This document shows positions 26,793 to 38,016 of a DNA stretch of 64,000 bases, piece after piece; position 1 is the stretch's first letter; each line of letters starts with the position of its first letter. Made by a program: the position numbers and the translations under genes. Under the pieces are notes generated by a model. That model saw nothing but the letters and a program-made list of their open reading frames with translations. It was not told the DNA's origin and made no database searches. This DNA is from CAYWMY01 sp046352935. GTDB lineage: Bacteria > Pseudomonadota > Gammaproteobacteria > Steroidobacterales > Steroidobacteraceae. The DNA lies in assembly GCA_046352935.1 (NCBI GenBank), contig JAXMGR010000007.1:62001-126000 (forward strand), written 5' to 3'.

Positions 26793-27347
26793 ATGAGCGA
26801 CCTGATCGTCGTGGCCGATCGTACGGAGGCGCGGCTCTACGGAACGCAGGAGTCCGATGGCAGCAAGCGGCTCGTCGAGCTCGCACACCTGCGTCACCCG
26901 GAGGGCCGCCTGCGGCCGCGCCAGATCGCCTCGGATCGCCCGGGAAGGGTGTTCGCACGCGCCAGCGGCGGCGCCGGCCCGGCCTCCACGCGTCGGGGTG
27001 GCACGGAGGGCGAAACCGATCCGCGCGAGGCCGAGCTCGAGCGCTTCGTCCGCAGCCTGCTCGCGCTCGTGACGGTCGAGCACCGGCGGCTCAGGGCCGG
27101 CGTGGTGCTCGTCGCCGGGCCGCGGCTGCTCGGGGTGCTGCGCAGCCTGCTGCCGGCCGCGCTGGCGCATGCCGTGACGCACGAAGTGCGCAAGGACTAC
27201 CTGCACGCCACCGAGGAGCAACTGCTCGGCATCCTGCGTCGCAGCGCCGCGGTGCCGCCGTCGCGACCGGCCGGGAGCCCGCGGGCCCGCTCGTCGCGGC
27301 GGACGGTGAAGCGGCGGCGGGTCGCGCGGTCACGGGGCGACGACTGA
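26793..27347 (+). CDS. Host attachment protein family (baeRF-like release-factor fold)
   Basis: A 184-residue protein starting MSDLIVVADRTEARLYG, the hallmark of the family annotated as protein required for attachment to host cells. VLVAGPRLLGVLR and HEVRKDYLHATEEQLLGIL follow. The fold is related to archaeal/eukaryotic release factor 1, and in most bacteria the role is unknown; the name comes from one plant-associated species. AAGGAG precedes ATG 26793. It ends with a very basic tail of about 30 residues. Frequent neighbours in other genomes are stress genes, as here. Confidence 0.85.
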   Translation: MSDLIVVADRTEARLYGTQESDGSKRLVELAHLRHPEGRLRPRQIASDRPGRVFARASGGAGPASTRRGGTEGETDPREAELERFVRSLLALVTVEHRRLRAGVVLVAGPRLLGVLRSLLPAALAHAVTHEVRKDYLHATEEQLLGILRRSAAVPPSRPAGSPRARSSRRTVKRRRVARSRGDD

Positions 27348-27363
27348 CGGCCACGCGCCGCGT

Positions 27364-27615
27364 TCAGGCGCGGCGCAGATGCCGCTCGAGGTAGTCGACG
27401 GCGCGATCGAGACTCGCGAGCTGGCCGTAGTCCAGTTCCGGGATGTCGATGCCGAGCGTCCGGTGCAGGCCAATCGCGAGATTGAGCGTGTCCATCGAGT
27501 CGAAGTCGAACTGGTCGCGGAAGCTCAGCGACGGCTCGAGGCCGGCCGTGTCGACGTTCGGCGCCACCTGCTTCAGTTCCTTCAGCACGAGGGCAGTGAG
27601 TTCTTCGCGGTTCAC
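27364..27615 (-). CDS. Acyl carrier protein
   Basis: An 83-residue carrier protein. Ser40 in FDFDSMDTLNL is the expected phosphopantetheine site (DSM in place of DSL), with three to four helices and high acidity. The GTG start overlaps the stop of the E2 gene (four-base overlap), so it is the last gene of the acyl-CoA synthetase/2-oxoacid dehydrogenase operon. It does not sit with fatty acid synthesis genes. An ACP tied this closely to an E2 is unusual and raises the question whether an acyl group is passed from the lipoyl arm or CoA to this carrier. Confidence 0.88.
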   Translation of the reverse strand: MNREELTALVLKELKQVAPNVDTAGLEPSLSFRDQFDFDSMDTLNLAIGLHRTLGIDIPELDYGQLASLDRAVDYLERHLRRA

Positions 27616-28931
27616 AGCTGCTCCGGCGCCTGCAGTGCGGCCTGGATGTCGGCGAGGAACTGCGCGCCGGCGCGACCGTCGGTCACGCGGTGGTCCGCCC
27701 CGAGCGAGAGCGTCACGGTCGAACGCGGCACCACGCGACCGTCGACGACCCATGGGCGCAGTGCGATCTGGCCGACGCCGACGATCGCGACCTGCGGCGG
27801 GTAGATGATGGGCAGCACGCCGTCGACGCCGATGTCACCGAGGCTCGTGACGGTGATGGTCGCGGCGGAGAGTTCCCGGCTGCGCAGGCGACCTGCGCGC
27901 GCGCGGGTCACGAGGTCGCGGAACTCCTGCATGAGCGCGGGCAGCGGCCTGGAGCCCGCGTCGAGCAGGGCCGGAGCGACGAGCCCGCCGCCGTGACGTG
28001 CGATCGCGACGCCGAGGTGCACGTCCTCGGCCGCCTCGAAGCGGCCGTCGCGGAAGTATCCGTTGAAGCCCTGACGCTCCATCGCCGTGATGGCGATCGC
28101 GCGCAACACCAGCGCCGGGAACAGCAGGCGCTCCGTGACGGCCACGCGGGCGTTGTAGGCCGCGAGCCAGTCCGAGGCCGCAGTGCAGTCCATCGTGAGC
28201 CACAGGTAGTAATGCGGGATCTCGCGCTTGGCGCGGCTCATCGCCGCCGAGATCACCTCGCGCGCGGGCTGCGCCGGCAGGCGTTCCTGCGGGGCTGCCG
28301 AGGGGACGGCGGGCGCCGCGGCGGGCGCTCCGGGCGTGGCCGGCGGCGTGGTGGCGGGTGAAACCGTTGCGGAGGTGGGCGGAGGCGCGGCCGCGGTCGT
28401 TGTCGTCGTGGGGGCCCGTTCTGCTGCGGGTGCCGGCGCAGCCGACGGTACGGAGCGCGCTGCCTGCGTCAGCGCGTGGATCGCGCGCTCGACGTCCTCG
28501 AGCGAGATCGCGCCGTCGGGTCCCGTGCCCTGCACCGTGGCGAGGTCGAGCCCGGCCTGGGCGGCGAAGCGGCGCGCCACCGGCGAGATGCGCATGCGGC
28601 CATCCGGGCCGGTCATCGCCGGAGCGGCGGGCGCGACGGGCGGCGGCGGGGGCTCCGCTCCGGGCGCGCCGCCGATGGAGCCGCTCTTCGCGGGCGCACC
28701 GCCGAGACGCGCGAGCACGGTGCCGACGTTGATCTTCGTGCCGGGTTGCACCAGCAGCTCCTCGAACACGGCGTCCTCGAAGATCTCGATGTCGATGGCG
28801 CCCTTCTCGGTCTCCACGACGGCGACGACGTCGCCGCGATGCACCCGGCCTCCCGGCTGTACGTGCCATTCGACGAGCGTCGCGACATCGAGGTCGGCGC
28901 CCAGCATCGGCAGACGGAATTCATGAGTCAT
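27612..28931 (-). CDS. Dihydrolipoamide acyltransferase (E2) of a 2-oxoacid dehydrogenase complex
   Basis: A 439-residue E2. The lipoyl domain is at residues 1-80 with Lys43 in VETEKGAIDIE. A peripheral subunit-binding domain follows (RISPVARRFAAQAGLDLATVQGTG, about 110-145), then an Ala/Pro/Thr-rich linker and the catalytic domain. The active-site motif HRVTDG (His414, Asp418) is intact. It has one lipoyl domain, as in acetoin or branched-chain complexes. The start overlaps the E1 beta stop by 11 bp and the end overlaps the ACP gene. No E3 gene is in the operon, so a shared lipoamide dehydrogenase must serve it. Confidence 0.92.
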   Translation of the reverse strand: MTHEFRLPMLGADLDVATLVEWHVQPGGRVHRGDVVAVVETEKGAIDIEIFEDAVFEELLVQPGTKINVGTVLARLGGAPAKSGSIGGAPGAEPPPPPVAPAAPAMTGPDGRMRISPVARRFAAQAGLDLATVQGTGPDGAISLEDVERAIHALTQAARSVPSAAPAPAAERAPTTTTTAAAPPPTSATVSPATTPPATPGAPAAAPAVPSAAPQERLPAQPAREVISAAMSRAKREIPHYYLWLTMDCTAASDWLAAYNARVAVTERLLFPALVLRAIAITAMERQGFNGYFRDGRFEAAEDVHLGVAIARHGGGLVAPALLDAGSRPLPALMQEFRDLVTRARAGRLRSRELSAATITVTSLGDIGVDGVLPIIYPPQVAIVGVGQIALRPWVVDGRVVPRSTVTLSLGADHRVTDGRAGAQFLADIQAALQAPEQL

Positions 28932-29922
28932 GCTGCGTGAGACTCCTCGCGGCCGCGGCGATGGTCGCGACCTGGGGCAGGGCGGCCTCTTCGAGATGCC
29001 GCGGATAGGGAATGGGAACTTCGGCGGCGCAGAGCCGTACCACCGGTGCATCGAGATCGTAGAACGCCTGCTCCATGATGCGCGCGGTGATCTCGGCCGA
29101 GAGACCGCCACTGCGCCAGCCCTCGTCGACCACGAGCACCCGGTGGGTACGCCGCACGGATGCCATGATGGTCGCGTCGTCGAGCGGGCGCAGGCTGCGC
29201 AGGTCGATGACCTCCGCCTCGATGCCTTCCACGGCGAGCGTGTCCGCCGCCGCGAGGCATTTGTGCAGGCTCGCGCCATAGGTGACCAGGCTCAGGTCGC
29301 GGCCCGGCCGCCGGCAGGCGGCATGGTCGAGGTCCGCCGTGCGCCAGGCGCCGTTGAGCCGGCCCGTCATGTTGTACAGCGAGATGTTCTCGAAGATCAG
29401 CACGGGGTCGGGGCAGGCGAGTGCGGGCGCCAGCATGCCGCGCGCGTCGTCGAGGGTCGCCGGCGCCACGATGCGCAGGCCGGGGACGTGCGCGAACCAG
29501 CCCTCGAAGCTGTGCGAATGCTGCGCGGCGAGCTGCCGTCCGGCGCCGGTGCCCAGGCGGATCACGAGCGGCACGGGGAACTGGCCGCCGGACATGTGAC
29601 AGAGCGTGGCCGCGTTGTTCACGATCTGGTCGAGTGCCAGCAGGCTGAAGTTGCCCGTCATGACCTCGACGACGGGCCGCATGCCGCCCAGGGCCGCGCC
29701 GATGCCGGCGCCGACGAAACCGAGCTCCGAGAGCGGCGTGTCACGGACGCGCGCCTCGCCGAACTCCGCGAGCATGCCCTTGCTCACCGCGAAGCAGCCG
29801 CCGTAGCGGCCGACGTCCTCGCCCATCAGGAACACGCGCTCGTCCGCACGCAGTGCCTCGCAGAGCGCCTCCCGCACCGCATCGCGATAGGTGATCGCGT
29901 CTTCGCCGGTCGCGGCCTTCAT
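28921..29922 (-). CDS. 2-oxoacid dehydrogenase E1 beta subunit
   Basis: A 333-residue transketolase-like subunit. It begins with ITYRDAVREALCEALRADERVFLMGEDVG, then DTPLSELGFVGAGIGAALGGMRPVVEVM and a C-terminal VLVVDEGWRSGGLSAEI. It pairs with the E1 alpha subunit to decarboxylate a 2-oxoacid or cleave acetoin using thiamine diphosphate. The size and motifs are closest to AcoB/PdhB of the two-subunit type. It overlaps E1 alpha by four bases (ATGA). Confidence 0.93.
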   Translation of the reverse strand: MKAATGEDAITYRDAVREALCEALRADERVFLMGEDVGRYGGCFAVSKGMLAEFGEARVRDTPLSELGFVGAGIGAALGGMRPVVEVMTGNFSLLALDQIVNNAATLCHMSGGQFPVPLVIRLGTGAGRQLAAQHSHSFEGWFAHVPGLRIVAPATLDDARGMLAPALACPDPVLIFENISLYNMTGRLNGAWRTADLDHAACRRPGRDLSLVTYGASLHKCLAAADTLAVEGIEAEVIDLRSLRPLDDATIMASVRRTHRVLVVDEGWRSGGLSAEITARIMEQAFYDLDAPVVRLCAAEVPIPYPRHLEEAALPQVATIAAAARSLTQHDS

Positions 29923-30898
29923 GGTGGGGCACCCTCCGCGCAGACGAAGCGCGTGAGGTCGCGGACCTCCTCCCATGCGGATTCCGTGGCGAACCGTACG
30001 GCGGCCTCGACCTCGGCATCGGCGGCATCGCGCAGCCGCAGGAAGTCCTCCTCGGTGACGAGTCCCTGCGCCTTCATGCGGTTCGTGAACGTGATGAGCG
30101 GCCCGCGGCCACGCCATTCCTCGACCTCGGCCCTGTCGCGATAGAGCTCGGTGTCGAACATCGAATGCGCGCGCAGCCGGTAGCTGCGGCACTCGAGGAA
30201 ACGGGGGCCGTCGCCACGCCGGATCCGGTCGACCGCAGCGCGTGCGGCCGCCTCGATGGCCAGCACGTCCATGCCGTCGACGGCCTGCGATTCGATGCGA
30301 TAGCTCGCGGCCTTGGCGTGGATGTCCGTCTCCGACTCCGAGATCTGCAGCGCCGTGCCCATGGCGTAGCGGTTGTTCTCGCAGACGAACAGCACGGGCA
30401 GGTGCCACAGCGCGGCGAGGTTCAGCGACTCGTGGAAGGCGCCTTCGGCCACGGCGCCCTCGCCGAAGAAACAGACCGCGATGCCGTCGCGCTCCTGCAT
30501 GCGCAGGGCGAGTGCGAGGCCCACGGCGAGCGGCAGGCCGCCGCCCACGATCGCGTTGCCGCCGTAGAAGCGTGTCGCGGCATCGAAGAAGTGCATCGAG
30601 CCACCCCGCCCGCGGCTGCAGCCCGTGACCTTGCCGAAGAGCTCGGCCATCAGCGTGTTCATCGGCACGCCGCGCGCGATGGCATGCCCGTGTTCGCGGT
30701 AAGTCGAGACAATCGCGTCGCCGGGTCCGAGGGCCCGCATCGTGCCGACCGCGATGGCCTCCTCGCCGTTGTAGAGGTGCATGAAGCCGCGGATCGCGCC
30801 CGCGCCGTAGAGCTCCGCGGCGCGGTCCTCGAACTGGCGGATGCGCAGCATGCCGGCCAGCAGGCCCAGCACGTGATCGCGGCTGACCGGAATGTCGC

Positions 30899-30902
<4 letters not shown>
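29919..30902 (-). CDS. 2-oxoacid dehydrogenase E1 alpha subunit
   Basis: A 327-residue ThDP-binding subunit. The ThDP motif runs from FFGEGAVAEGAFHE to FVCENNRYAM; the motif starts GEG where GDG is usual, with Asn-Asn at the end intact. GFMHLYNGEEAIAVG and STYREHGHAIARG are typical of AcoA/PdhA. It starts at GTG 30902, overlapping the stop of the acyl-CoA synthetase gene (GTGA). The substrate (pyruvate, acetoin or a branched oxoacid) cannot be decided from sequence alone; the acetyl-CoA-synthetase-like neighbour favours a C2 product. Confidence 0.93.
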
Positions 30903-32653
<1,751 letters not shown>

Positions 32654-32859
32654 CGATCATCCGCAATGGAACATACGGGCCACAGGAGCATCTTAGGCGA
32701 CTGGAGGGGGCGGAACGGGTTTCGTTTTGCGCGATACCGCCCCTGGTCGGCCGCAGGAACGGTTGATCGCGGCCGGCGGGGATGGGATCGTGTCCGTCTC
32801 GACCGCAGGAGAAGGCCTGGAATGAAGACTCCGCATCCGTTGCCGTGGAGACGGCCGGC

Positions 32860-35310
32860 ATGAGCGACGAGACCCCGGCGCCCGTCGAGCTCGGACCCGC
32901 GGCGCTGTGCTGGCGCTGCCCGCCGGAGGCGCTCGCCTTCGCGAGCACGGCCGATCTGCCGGACACGGACCAGCCGCTCGGCCAGGACCGCGCCATCGAG
33001 GCGCTCCGGTTCGCCGTGCACGTGACGAGCCCGGCGCACCACGTCTATGCGATGGGGCCTGCGGAGTCCGACCGCCACGCCATCGTCCGCGCCGTGCTCG
33101 AGCGCGAGGCCGCGCCGCGTGTCGCGCCGCGGGACTGGTGCTATCTGCACCGCTTCGACGACCCGCGCCGGCCGCGCATCCTGACGCTGGAGGCGGGGCG
33201 TGGCGCGCAGTTCAAGCGCGACATGGCCGCGCTGATCGACGACCTCAGGGCCGCCGTGCCGGCCGCCTTCGAGTCGGACAGCTATCGCGGCCGCGTCGGC
33301 GAGGTCGAGCAGGAGTTCGACGAGCGCGAGCGGCGCGCGACCGAGGATCTCGCCAGGGAGGCCACGCAGCACAGGCTCGGTCTCGTGCGCACGCCGGACG
33401 GCTTCGCCATCGCGCCGATCCGCGACGGCGAGGTCATGCCGCCCGACGAGTTCCAGAAGCTGCCGCAGGCCGAGCGCGAGGAGGCGCTCGCCCAGATCGC
33501 GCGCCTGACCGAGAAGCTGCGGATCCACGTCGAGCGTCTGCCGCAGTGGCAGCGCGAGAAGCGCCAGCGCCTGCGCGAGCTGGACCGCAGCGTGAGTGCG
33601 CTCGCGGTGCGTTCCCTGGTCGGCGAGCTGCGGGCGAGGTATGCGCAGCACGCGGGCATCGTCGCCTACCTCGGCGAGGCGGAGGCCGATCTCGTCGACA
33701 ATGCGCAGCTGTTCCGGCCCGTCGAGCGCCCGCAGTGGATGATGTTCGGCCCCGACGCCGGGGAGCGCGCGCTGGGGCTCAGGCGCTACGAGGTGAACCT
33801 GCTGGTCGACAACGGCGCCACGCGCGGCCCGCCGATCGTCTACGAGACCAGTCCGAGTCACCAGAACCTCATCGGAAGGGTCGAGAACGTGGCGCAGTTC
33901 GGCGTGTTGTCCACGGACTTCACCATGATCCGCCCGGGCGCGCTCCACCGCGCGAACGGCGGCTACCTGGTGCTCGACGCCGCGCGCCTGTTCGCCCAGC
34001 CCTATGCCTGGGAGGCGCTGAAGCGTGCGCTGTCCTCGCGCCAGGTCAACATCGAGTCGCTGGGCGCGATGCTGAGCCTGGTCGGCACCTCGACCATCGA
34101 GCCCGAGCCCGCGGAACTCGACGTCAAGGTCGTGCTCGTCGGGCCGCGCTACATCCACGAGCTGCTCGCCGCGTACGACGAGGATTTCAGCGCGCTGTTC
34201 AGCGTGGTCGCGGATTTCACGGGCCACGTCGGGCGGACGGACGAGGTGCTGATGCCCTACGCGCGGATGCTCGCGACCCAGGCGCGCCGCGCGGGGCTGC
34301 GGGCGCTGGACCGCGGCGCGGTCGCACGCGTGATCGAGCACGGCGCGCGCATGACCGGCGACGCCGCGCGGCTGTCGCTGCAGGTGCGCAGCCTGCAGGA
34401 CCTGCTGCGCGAGGCCGATTACCAGGCCCGTGAGCGCGGCGCGGCCATCGTCGGGGCCGACGACGTCGAACGCGCCATCGACGCGCAGCTGCGTCGCGTG
34501 GACCGCTGGCGGGAGCTGATGCAGCAGGAGATCGAGCGTCGCCATGTGCACATCGACACGGAGGGCGCGCGCGTCGCGCAGATCAACGGACTGTCGGTGG
34601 TCGAACTGGGCGCGGCGATGTTCGGTCATCCCTCGCGCATCACGGCCACGGTACGCGTGGGCGACGGCGAAGTCGTGGACATCGAGCGCGAGATCGAACT
34701 CGGCGGCGCCATCCACAGCAAGGGCGTGCTGATCCTCGCGGCGTACATTTCTTCGCGCTACGCCGCGGACACGCCGCTGTCGCTGCACGGCACGCTGGTG
34801 TTCGAGCAGACCTATGGCGGCGTCGAGGGCGACAGCGCGTCGCTCGCCGAGACCTGCGCGCTGCTCTCCGCGCTGTCGGGTCTGCCGATCCGCCAGTCGC
34901 TCGCGGTCACCGGCTCCATCGACCAGCACGGGCGCGTGCAGGTCGTGGGCGGCGTCAGCGACAAGATCGAGGGCTTCTTCGACGTCTGCGCGCAGCGCGG
35001 GCTCACCGGCGGGCAGGGCGTGCTGATCCCGGCCCGCAACGTGGAGCACCTGATGCTGCGCAGCCGCGTGGTCGATGCCGTCGCCCGCGGCCGCTTCCAC
35101 ATCTGGCCGGTCGACAGTGTCGACGGGGCGATCGCGCTGCTGACGGGCGTCGCCGCGGGCACGCGGGAGAAGGGCGAGGCGGGCGAGGGCTGGACGCCGG
35201 ATTCGGTGAATGCGCGCGTGCAGCAGCGGCTCGCCGGCTTCGCGACCGTGGTGCGCGACTTCGCACGCAGTGCTGCCGGTCCGGGCGGTACCTCGGGGCC
35301 GTCCTCGTGA
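32860..35310 (+). CDS. Lon-like ATP-dependent protease (LonB/AAA_32 type)
   Basis: An 816-residue cytoplasmic protease of the Lon-related family with an inserted coiled-coil region (about 140-260). The proteolytic Ser659 in EGDSAS and Lys702 in VSDKIEG are 43 residues apart, the spacing seen in E. coli Lon. The expected Walker A site near residue 60 reads GPAESDRHA and lacks the lysine, so nucleotide use may be altered; degenerate P-loops are known in this family. GGYLVLDA and the arginine-rich sensor region are present. ATG 32860 is preceded by GGAGA. The stop overlaps the next gene's GTG. Confidence 0.92.
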   Translation: MSDETPAPVELGPAALCWRCPPEALAFASTADLPDTDQPLGQDRAIEALRFAVHVTSPAHHVYAMGPAESDRHAIVRAVLEREAAPRVAPRDWCYLHRFDDPRRPRILTLEAGRGAQFKRDMAALIDDLRAAVPAAFESDSYRGRVGEVEQEFDERERRATEDLAREATQHRLGLVRTPDGFAIAPIRDGEVMPPDEFQKLPQAEREEALAQIARLTEKLRIHVERLPQWQREKRQRLRELDRSVSALAVRSLVGELRARYAQHAGIVAYLGEAEADLVDNAQLFRPVERPQWMMFGPDAGERALGLRRYEVNLLVDNGATRGPPIVYETSPSHQNLIGRVENVAQFGVLSTDFTMIRPGALHRANGGYLVLDAARLFAQPYAWEALKRALSSRQVNIESLGAMLSLVGTSTIEPEPAELDVKVVLVGPRYIHELLAAYDEDFSALFSVVADFTGHVGRTDEVLMPYARMLATQARRAGLRALDRGAVARVIEHGARMTGDAARLSLQVRSLQDLLREADYQARERGAAIVGADDVERAIDAQLRRVDRWRELMQQEIERRHVHIDTEGARVAQINGLSVVELGAAMFGHPSRITATVRVGDGEVVDIEREIELGGAIHSKGVLILAAYISSRYAADTPLSLHGTLVFEQTYGGVEGDSASLAETCALLSALSGLPIRQSLAVTGSIDQHGRVQVVGGVSDKIEGFFDVCAQRGLTGGQGVLIPARNVEHLMLRSRVVDAVARGRFHIWPVDSVDGAIALLTGVAAGTREKGEAGEGWTPDSVNARVQQRLAGFATVVRDFARSAAGPGGTSGPSS

Positions 35311-36092
35311 ATGCGCGCCGCGGACGCGACGGCCGCATCGTCGTGGCCTTCGATCCGCATCGGCCGGACGCCGCCGCGCTCGAGCTCGCGGTGCCGCTCG
35401 CGCGCTCGCTGGCCCAGGCGCTCTACGCGCTCTACGTGGAGGACGTCGACACGCTGTCGCTCGCGGCGTTCGGCTGCGTCGTGGGCGTCTGCGCGGCGAC
35501 CGGGGAGGCGCGACCGGTCAGCCGCGAATCCCTGGAGCGGGATTTCCGCAGGCTCGAACGCCAGGCGCGTGCGGCCTTCGAGGCCGCGGCGGCCGGAGCC
35601 GGACGCGCGGAGTTCGCGGCGGTGCGCGGACGGCTCGCGGAGGAACTGCGGCGCGCCTGCGATGACGCCGCGGCCGTGCTCATCACGCGGCCCGAGACCG
35701 GGCTCGCGACCTCGACTTCCGCCGCCGGCGTACTGGACACGCTGCTGGCCCTGCCCGTCGGCGTCGCGGGCATGATCGCGGCGCGGCGCGCGCGGGACAC
35801 CGGCGTGCTCGCCGTGCTGCGGCCCGAGCGGTTCACCGCCGGTGGTCCGGGTCTGCTGCCGGAGGCGCCACTGTTGCAGGCGACCCTGCGCGCGCTCGGC
35901 GCCGCAGCGCATCCGGTCAGCATCAGCGGACGGGCGCTGGATCGCGACACGCTGCTGCGCCGTCTGCGAGCCGGCAATGTCGGTACACTGCTGCTCGAAC
36001 GCGGCGCCACCGGGGACGACCGCGGACTCCTGCGCGAACTCCTGGGCTGCTGGCCCGGATCGCTGTTGACGCTGCAGTCCGACGAGACCTGA
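35307..36092 (+). CDS. UspA-like hypothetical protein coupled to Lon-like protease
   Basis: A 261-residue Ala/Arg-rich protein. The first 45 residues (IVVAFDPHRPDAAALELAVPLARSLAQALYALYVEDVDT) look like the first strand and helix of a universal stress protein fold. The rest has no motif that I recognise and lacks the ATP-loop signature. The GTG start overlaps the Lon-like stop, so the two products are made together; it could be an adaptor or regulator of the protease, but this is only positional inference. Confidence 0.65.
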   Translation: MNARRGRDGRIVVAFDPHRPDAAALELAVPLARSLAQALYALYVEDVDTLSLAAFGCVVGVCAATGEARPVSRESLERDFRRLERQARAAFEAAAAGAGRAEFAAVRGRLAEELRRACDDAAAVLITRPETGLATSTSAAGVLDTLLALPVGVAGMIAARRARDTGVLAVLRPERFTAGGPGLLPEAPLLQATLRALGAAAHPVSISGRALDRDTLLRRLRAGNVGTLLLERGATGDDRGLLRELLGCWPGSLLTLQSDET

Positions 36093-36130
36093 CTGCCGCT
36101 CCTGTTCCGGTTCGTTCCACGAGGAGAGAG

Positions 36131-36382
36131 ATGATGCCCGCAACCACGCCGAAGGCCCGCCGCCGCACTGCGAAACCCCAGGGCGAAATGCGCGGCGATT
36201 TCGATTTCTGCGACCGCAACCATGACGGCCGCGTCGATCGTCGCGAGTTCGCGGAGTTCATGAACGGCCTCGGCGCGGAGCTGTCCGCGGAAGAGGTGAC
36301 CATCGGTTTCGGCGAGATCGATGCCGACGGCGACGGTCGCATCAGCTGGCCGGAATTCCTGGCCTGGTGGGGCGAGGACTGA
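36131..36382 (+). CDS. Small EF-hand calcium-binding protein
   Basis: An 83-residue protein with two complete EF-hand loops, DRNHDGRVDRREF (about residues 28-40) and DADGDGRISWPEF (about 64-76), both with Asp at positions 1, 3 and 5 or equivalents and Glu at 12. The basic N-terminus has no signal peptide, so it is probably cytoplasmic. GAGGAGAGAG precedes the ATG. It lies between the UspA-like gene and a cation/proton antiporter; calcium-linked control of that transporter is possible but not shown. Confidence 0.9.
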   Translation: MMPATTPKARRRTAKPQGEMRGDFDFCDRNHDGRVDRREFAEFMNGLGAELSAEEVTIGFGEIDADGDGRISWPEFLAWWGED

Positions 36383-36531
36383 TGCGCGGAGCCGGCGGCA
36401 GCTCAATTGCCGGGATGACAGCTTTGAACGCGCGGGCTGCCGGCGGAGGGCCGCTCGTCCCGCGCCAGAGCTTCGCGTTCGCCTCGGGGCCCTCCTGCGC
36501 GCCCGCGCGTCCGACGCTCAGGTTCCGGCAA

Positions 36532-37878
36532 ATGAAGAATGCCGCCATAGCCCTGGTGATCGTCGTGGCGGCGCTGCATCCCGGTGCGGCGCACGCGGCC
36601 GGCGCGGGCGTCATCGGCGAGAACCTGCTGTGGCTCGCGCTGATCCTGATGTCGGCGCGCCTGTTCGCGCCGCTGGCGCAGCGTCTCGGCGTGCCGGCCG
36701 TCCTCGGCGAGCTGCTGCTCGGTGTCGTGCTCGGCAACCTCGGACTCTTCGGACTGCACTACTTCGAGACGGTCGCCGCGGACCCGATCATCGCCTTCCT
36801 CGCGGAGCTCGGCGTGGTCGTGCTGCTGCTGCAGATCGGCCTGGAGACACGGCTCGCGGATCTCATGCGCGTGGGCGGCCGTGCCGTCGGGGTGGCGAGC
36901 GTCGGCATCGCCGCGCCCTTCGCGCTCGGCGCGCTCGTCGTCGGACCGCTGCTGCTGCCCGGTGTCTCGGCGAACGCGCACCTGTTCCTCGGTGCGACGC
37001 TCGCGGCAACGTCCGTCGGCATCACGGGCCGCGTGTTCCGCGACCTGGGGCGCCTCGATTCCACCGAGGCCCGAGTCGTGCTGGGTGCGGCGGTCATCGA
37101 CGACGTGCTCGGGCTCGTCATCCTGGCCGTGGTCTCGGGCCTCGTGCAGGCGGGCAGCATCAGCGTCGGGGCGACGGTGTGGATCATCGTCGAGGCCGGC
37201 GTCTTCCTCGCCGGCTCGATCTGGGTCGGCCGTCTCATCGCGCCGCATTCGAGCCGCTGGCTCGCGCGCCTGGACGCCGGCCACAGCATGCTGTTCGCAC
37301 AGGTGCTGGCGACGGGACTGTTCCTCGCCTGGCTGGCGCATGCGATCGGACTGGCGCCCATCATCGGCGCCTTCGCCGCGGGGCTGCTGTTCGAGCCGGT
37401 GTTCCTGCGGCACTTCGAGACGCCGCGCGTCGTGCAGGAGGCCGCGCCGCTGCTGCCGCCCGGCGAGCGGGGTCGCGAGCTCCGGGCCGTGCTCGAGAAG
37501 CACACGCGCCACCAGCACGAGTCCATGCTCGAGCCGATCGGGTATTTCTTCGTGCCCGTCTTCTTCGTGCTGACGGGCATGCAGGTGGACCTGCGTAGCC
37601 TCGGGGACCCGACACTCGTCGCGATCGCGCTCGGCGTCACCGTCGCCGCGGTCTTCGGCAAGCTCGCGGCGGGTTTCGCGGCGGGGCGGGGCGTGAATCC
37701 CTGGGTCATCGGCTGGGGCATGGTGCCGCGCGGCGAGGTGGGCCTGATCTTCGCCGCGGCCGGGCGCCAGCTCGGCGTCATGGACGATGCGATGTTCTCG
37801 ATGGTCGTCATCATGGTCATCCTCACCACGCTGCTGACGCCGCCGGTGCTGACCGGACTGCTGCGCCGGGCGCGGTGA
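36532..37878 (+). CDS. CPA2-family cation:proton antiporter
   Basis: A 448-residue membrane transporter of the KefB/NapA-like monovalent cation:proton antiporter-2 family, with an N-terminal signal-like helix (ending HAAGAG) and about 12 further helices. GELLLGVVLGNLGL, GLETRLADLM, the AAVIDDVLGLVIL helix with the paired Asp residues, and MVPRGEVGLIFA are characteristic. There is no C-terminal RCK/TrkA-N domain. I chose ATG 36532 because the open frame upstream overlaps the EF-hand gene and has no membrane character. No strong ribosome site is visible. Confidence 0.9.
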   Translation: MKNAAIALVIVVAALHPGAAHAAGAGVIGENLLWLALILMSARLFAPLAQRLGVPAVLGELLLGVVLGNLGLFGLHYFETVAADPIIAFLAELGVVVLLLQIGLETRLADLMRVGGRAVGVASVGIAAPFALGALVVGPLLLPGVSANAHLFLGATLAATSVGITGRVFRDLGRLDSTEARVVLGAAVIDDVLGLVILAVVSGLVQAGSISVGATVWIIVEAGVFLAGSIWVGRLIAPHSSRWLARLDAGHSMLFAQVLATGLFLAWLAHAIGLAPIIGAFAAGLLFEPVFLRHFETPRVVQEAAPLLPPGERGRELRAVLEKHTRHQHESMLEPIGYFFVPVFFVLTGMQVDLRSLGDPTLVAIALGVTVAAVFGKLAAGFAAGRGVNPWVIGWGMVPRGEVGLIFAAAGRQLGVMDDAMFSMVVIMVILTTLLTPPVLTGLLRRAR

Positions 37879-38016
37879 CGCCGGCACCGGGTGCGGGTCG
37901 ATGCGGCTGCCCGTCGGGGTGCCAGCCGCCCACGGGTCTACAATGCCGGGAGCAGGCGGAGTCGGGGGTGGCGTGCCGCCACTCGTCCTTCAGCTCAGTT
38001 GTCGGGCCCCATCGAG

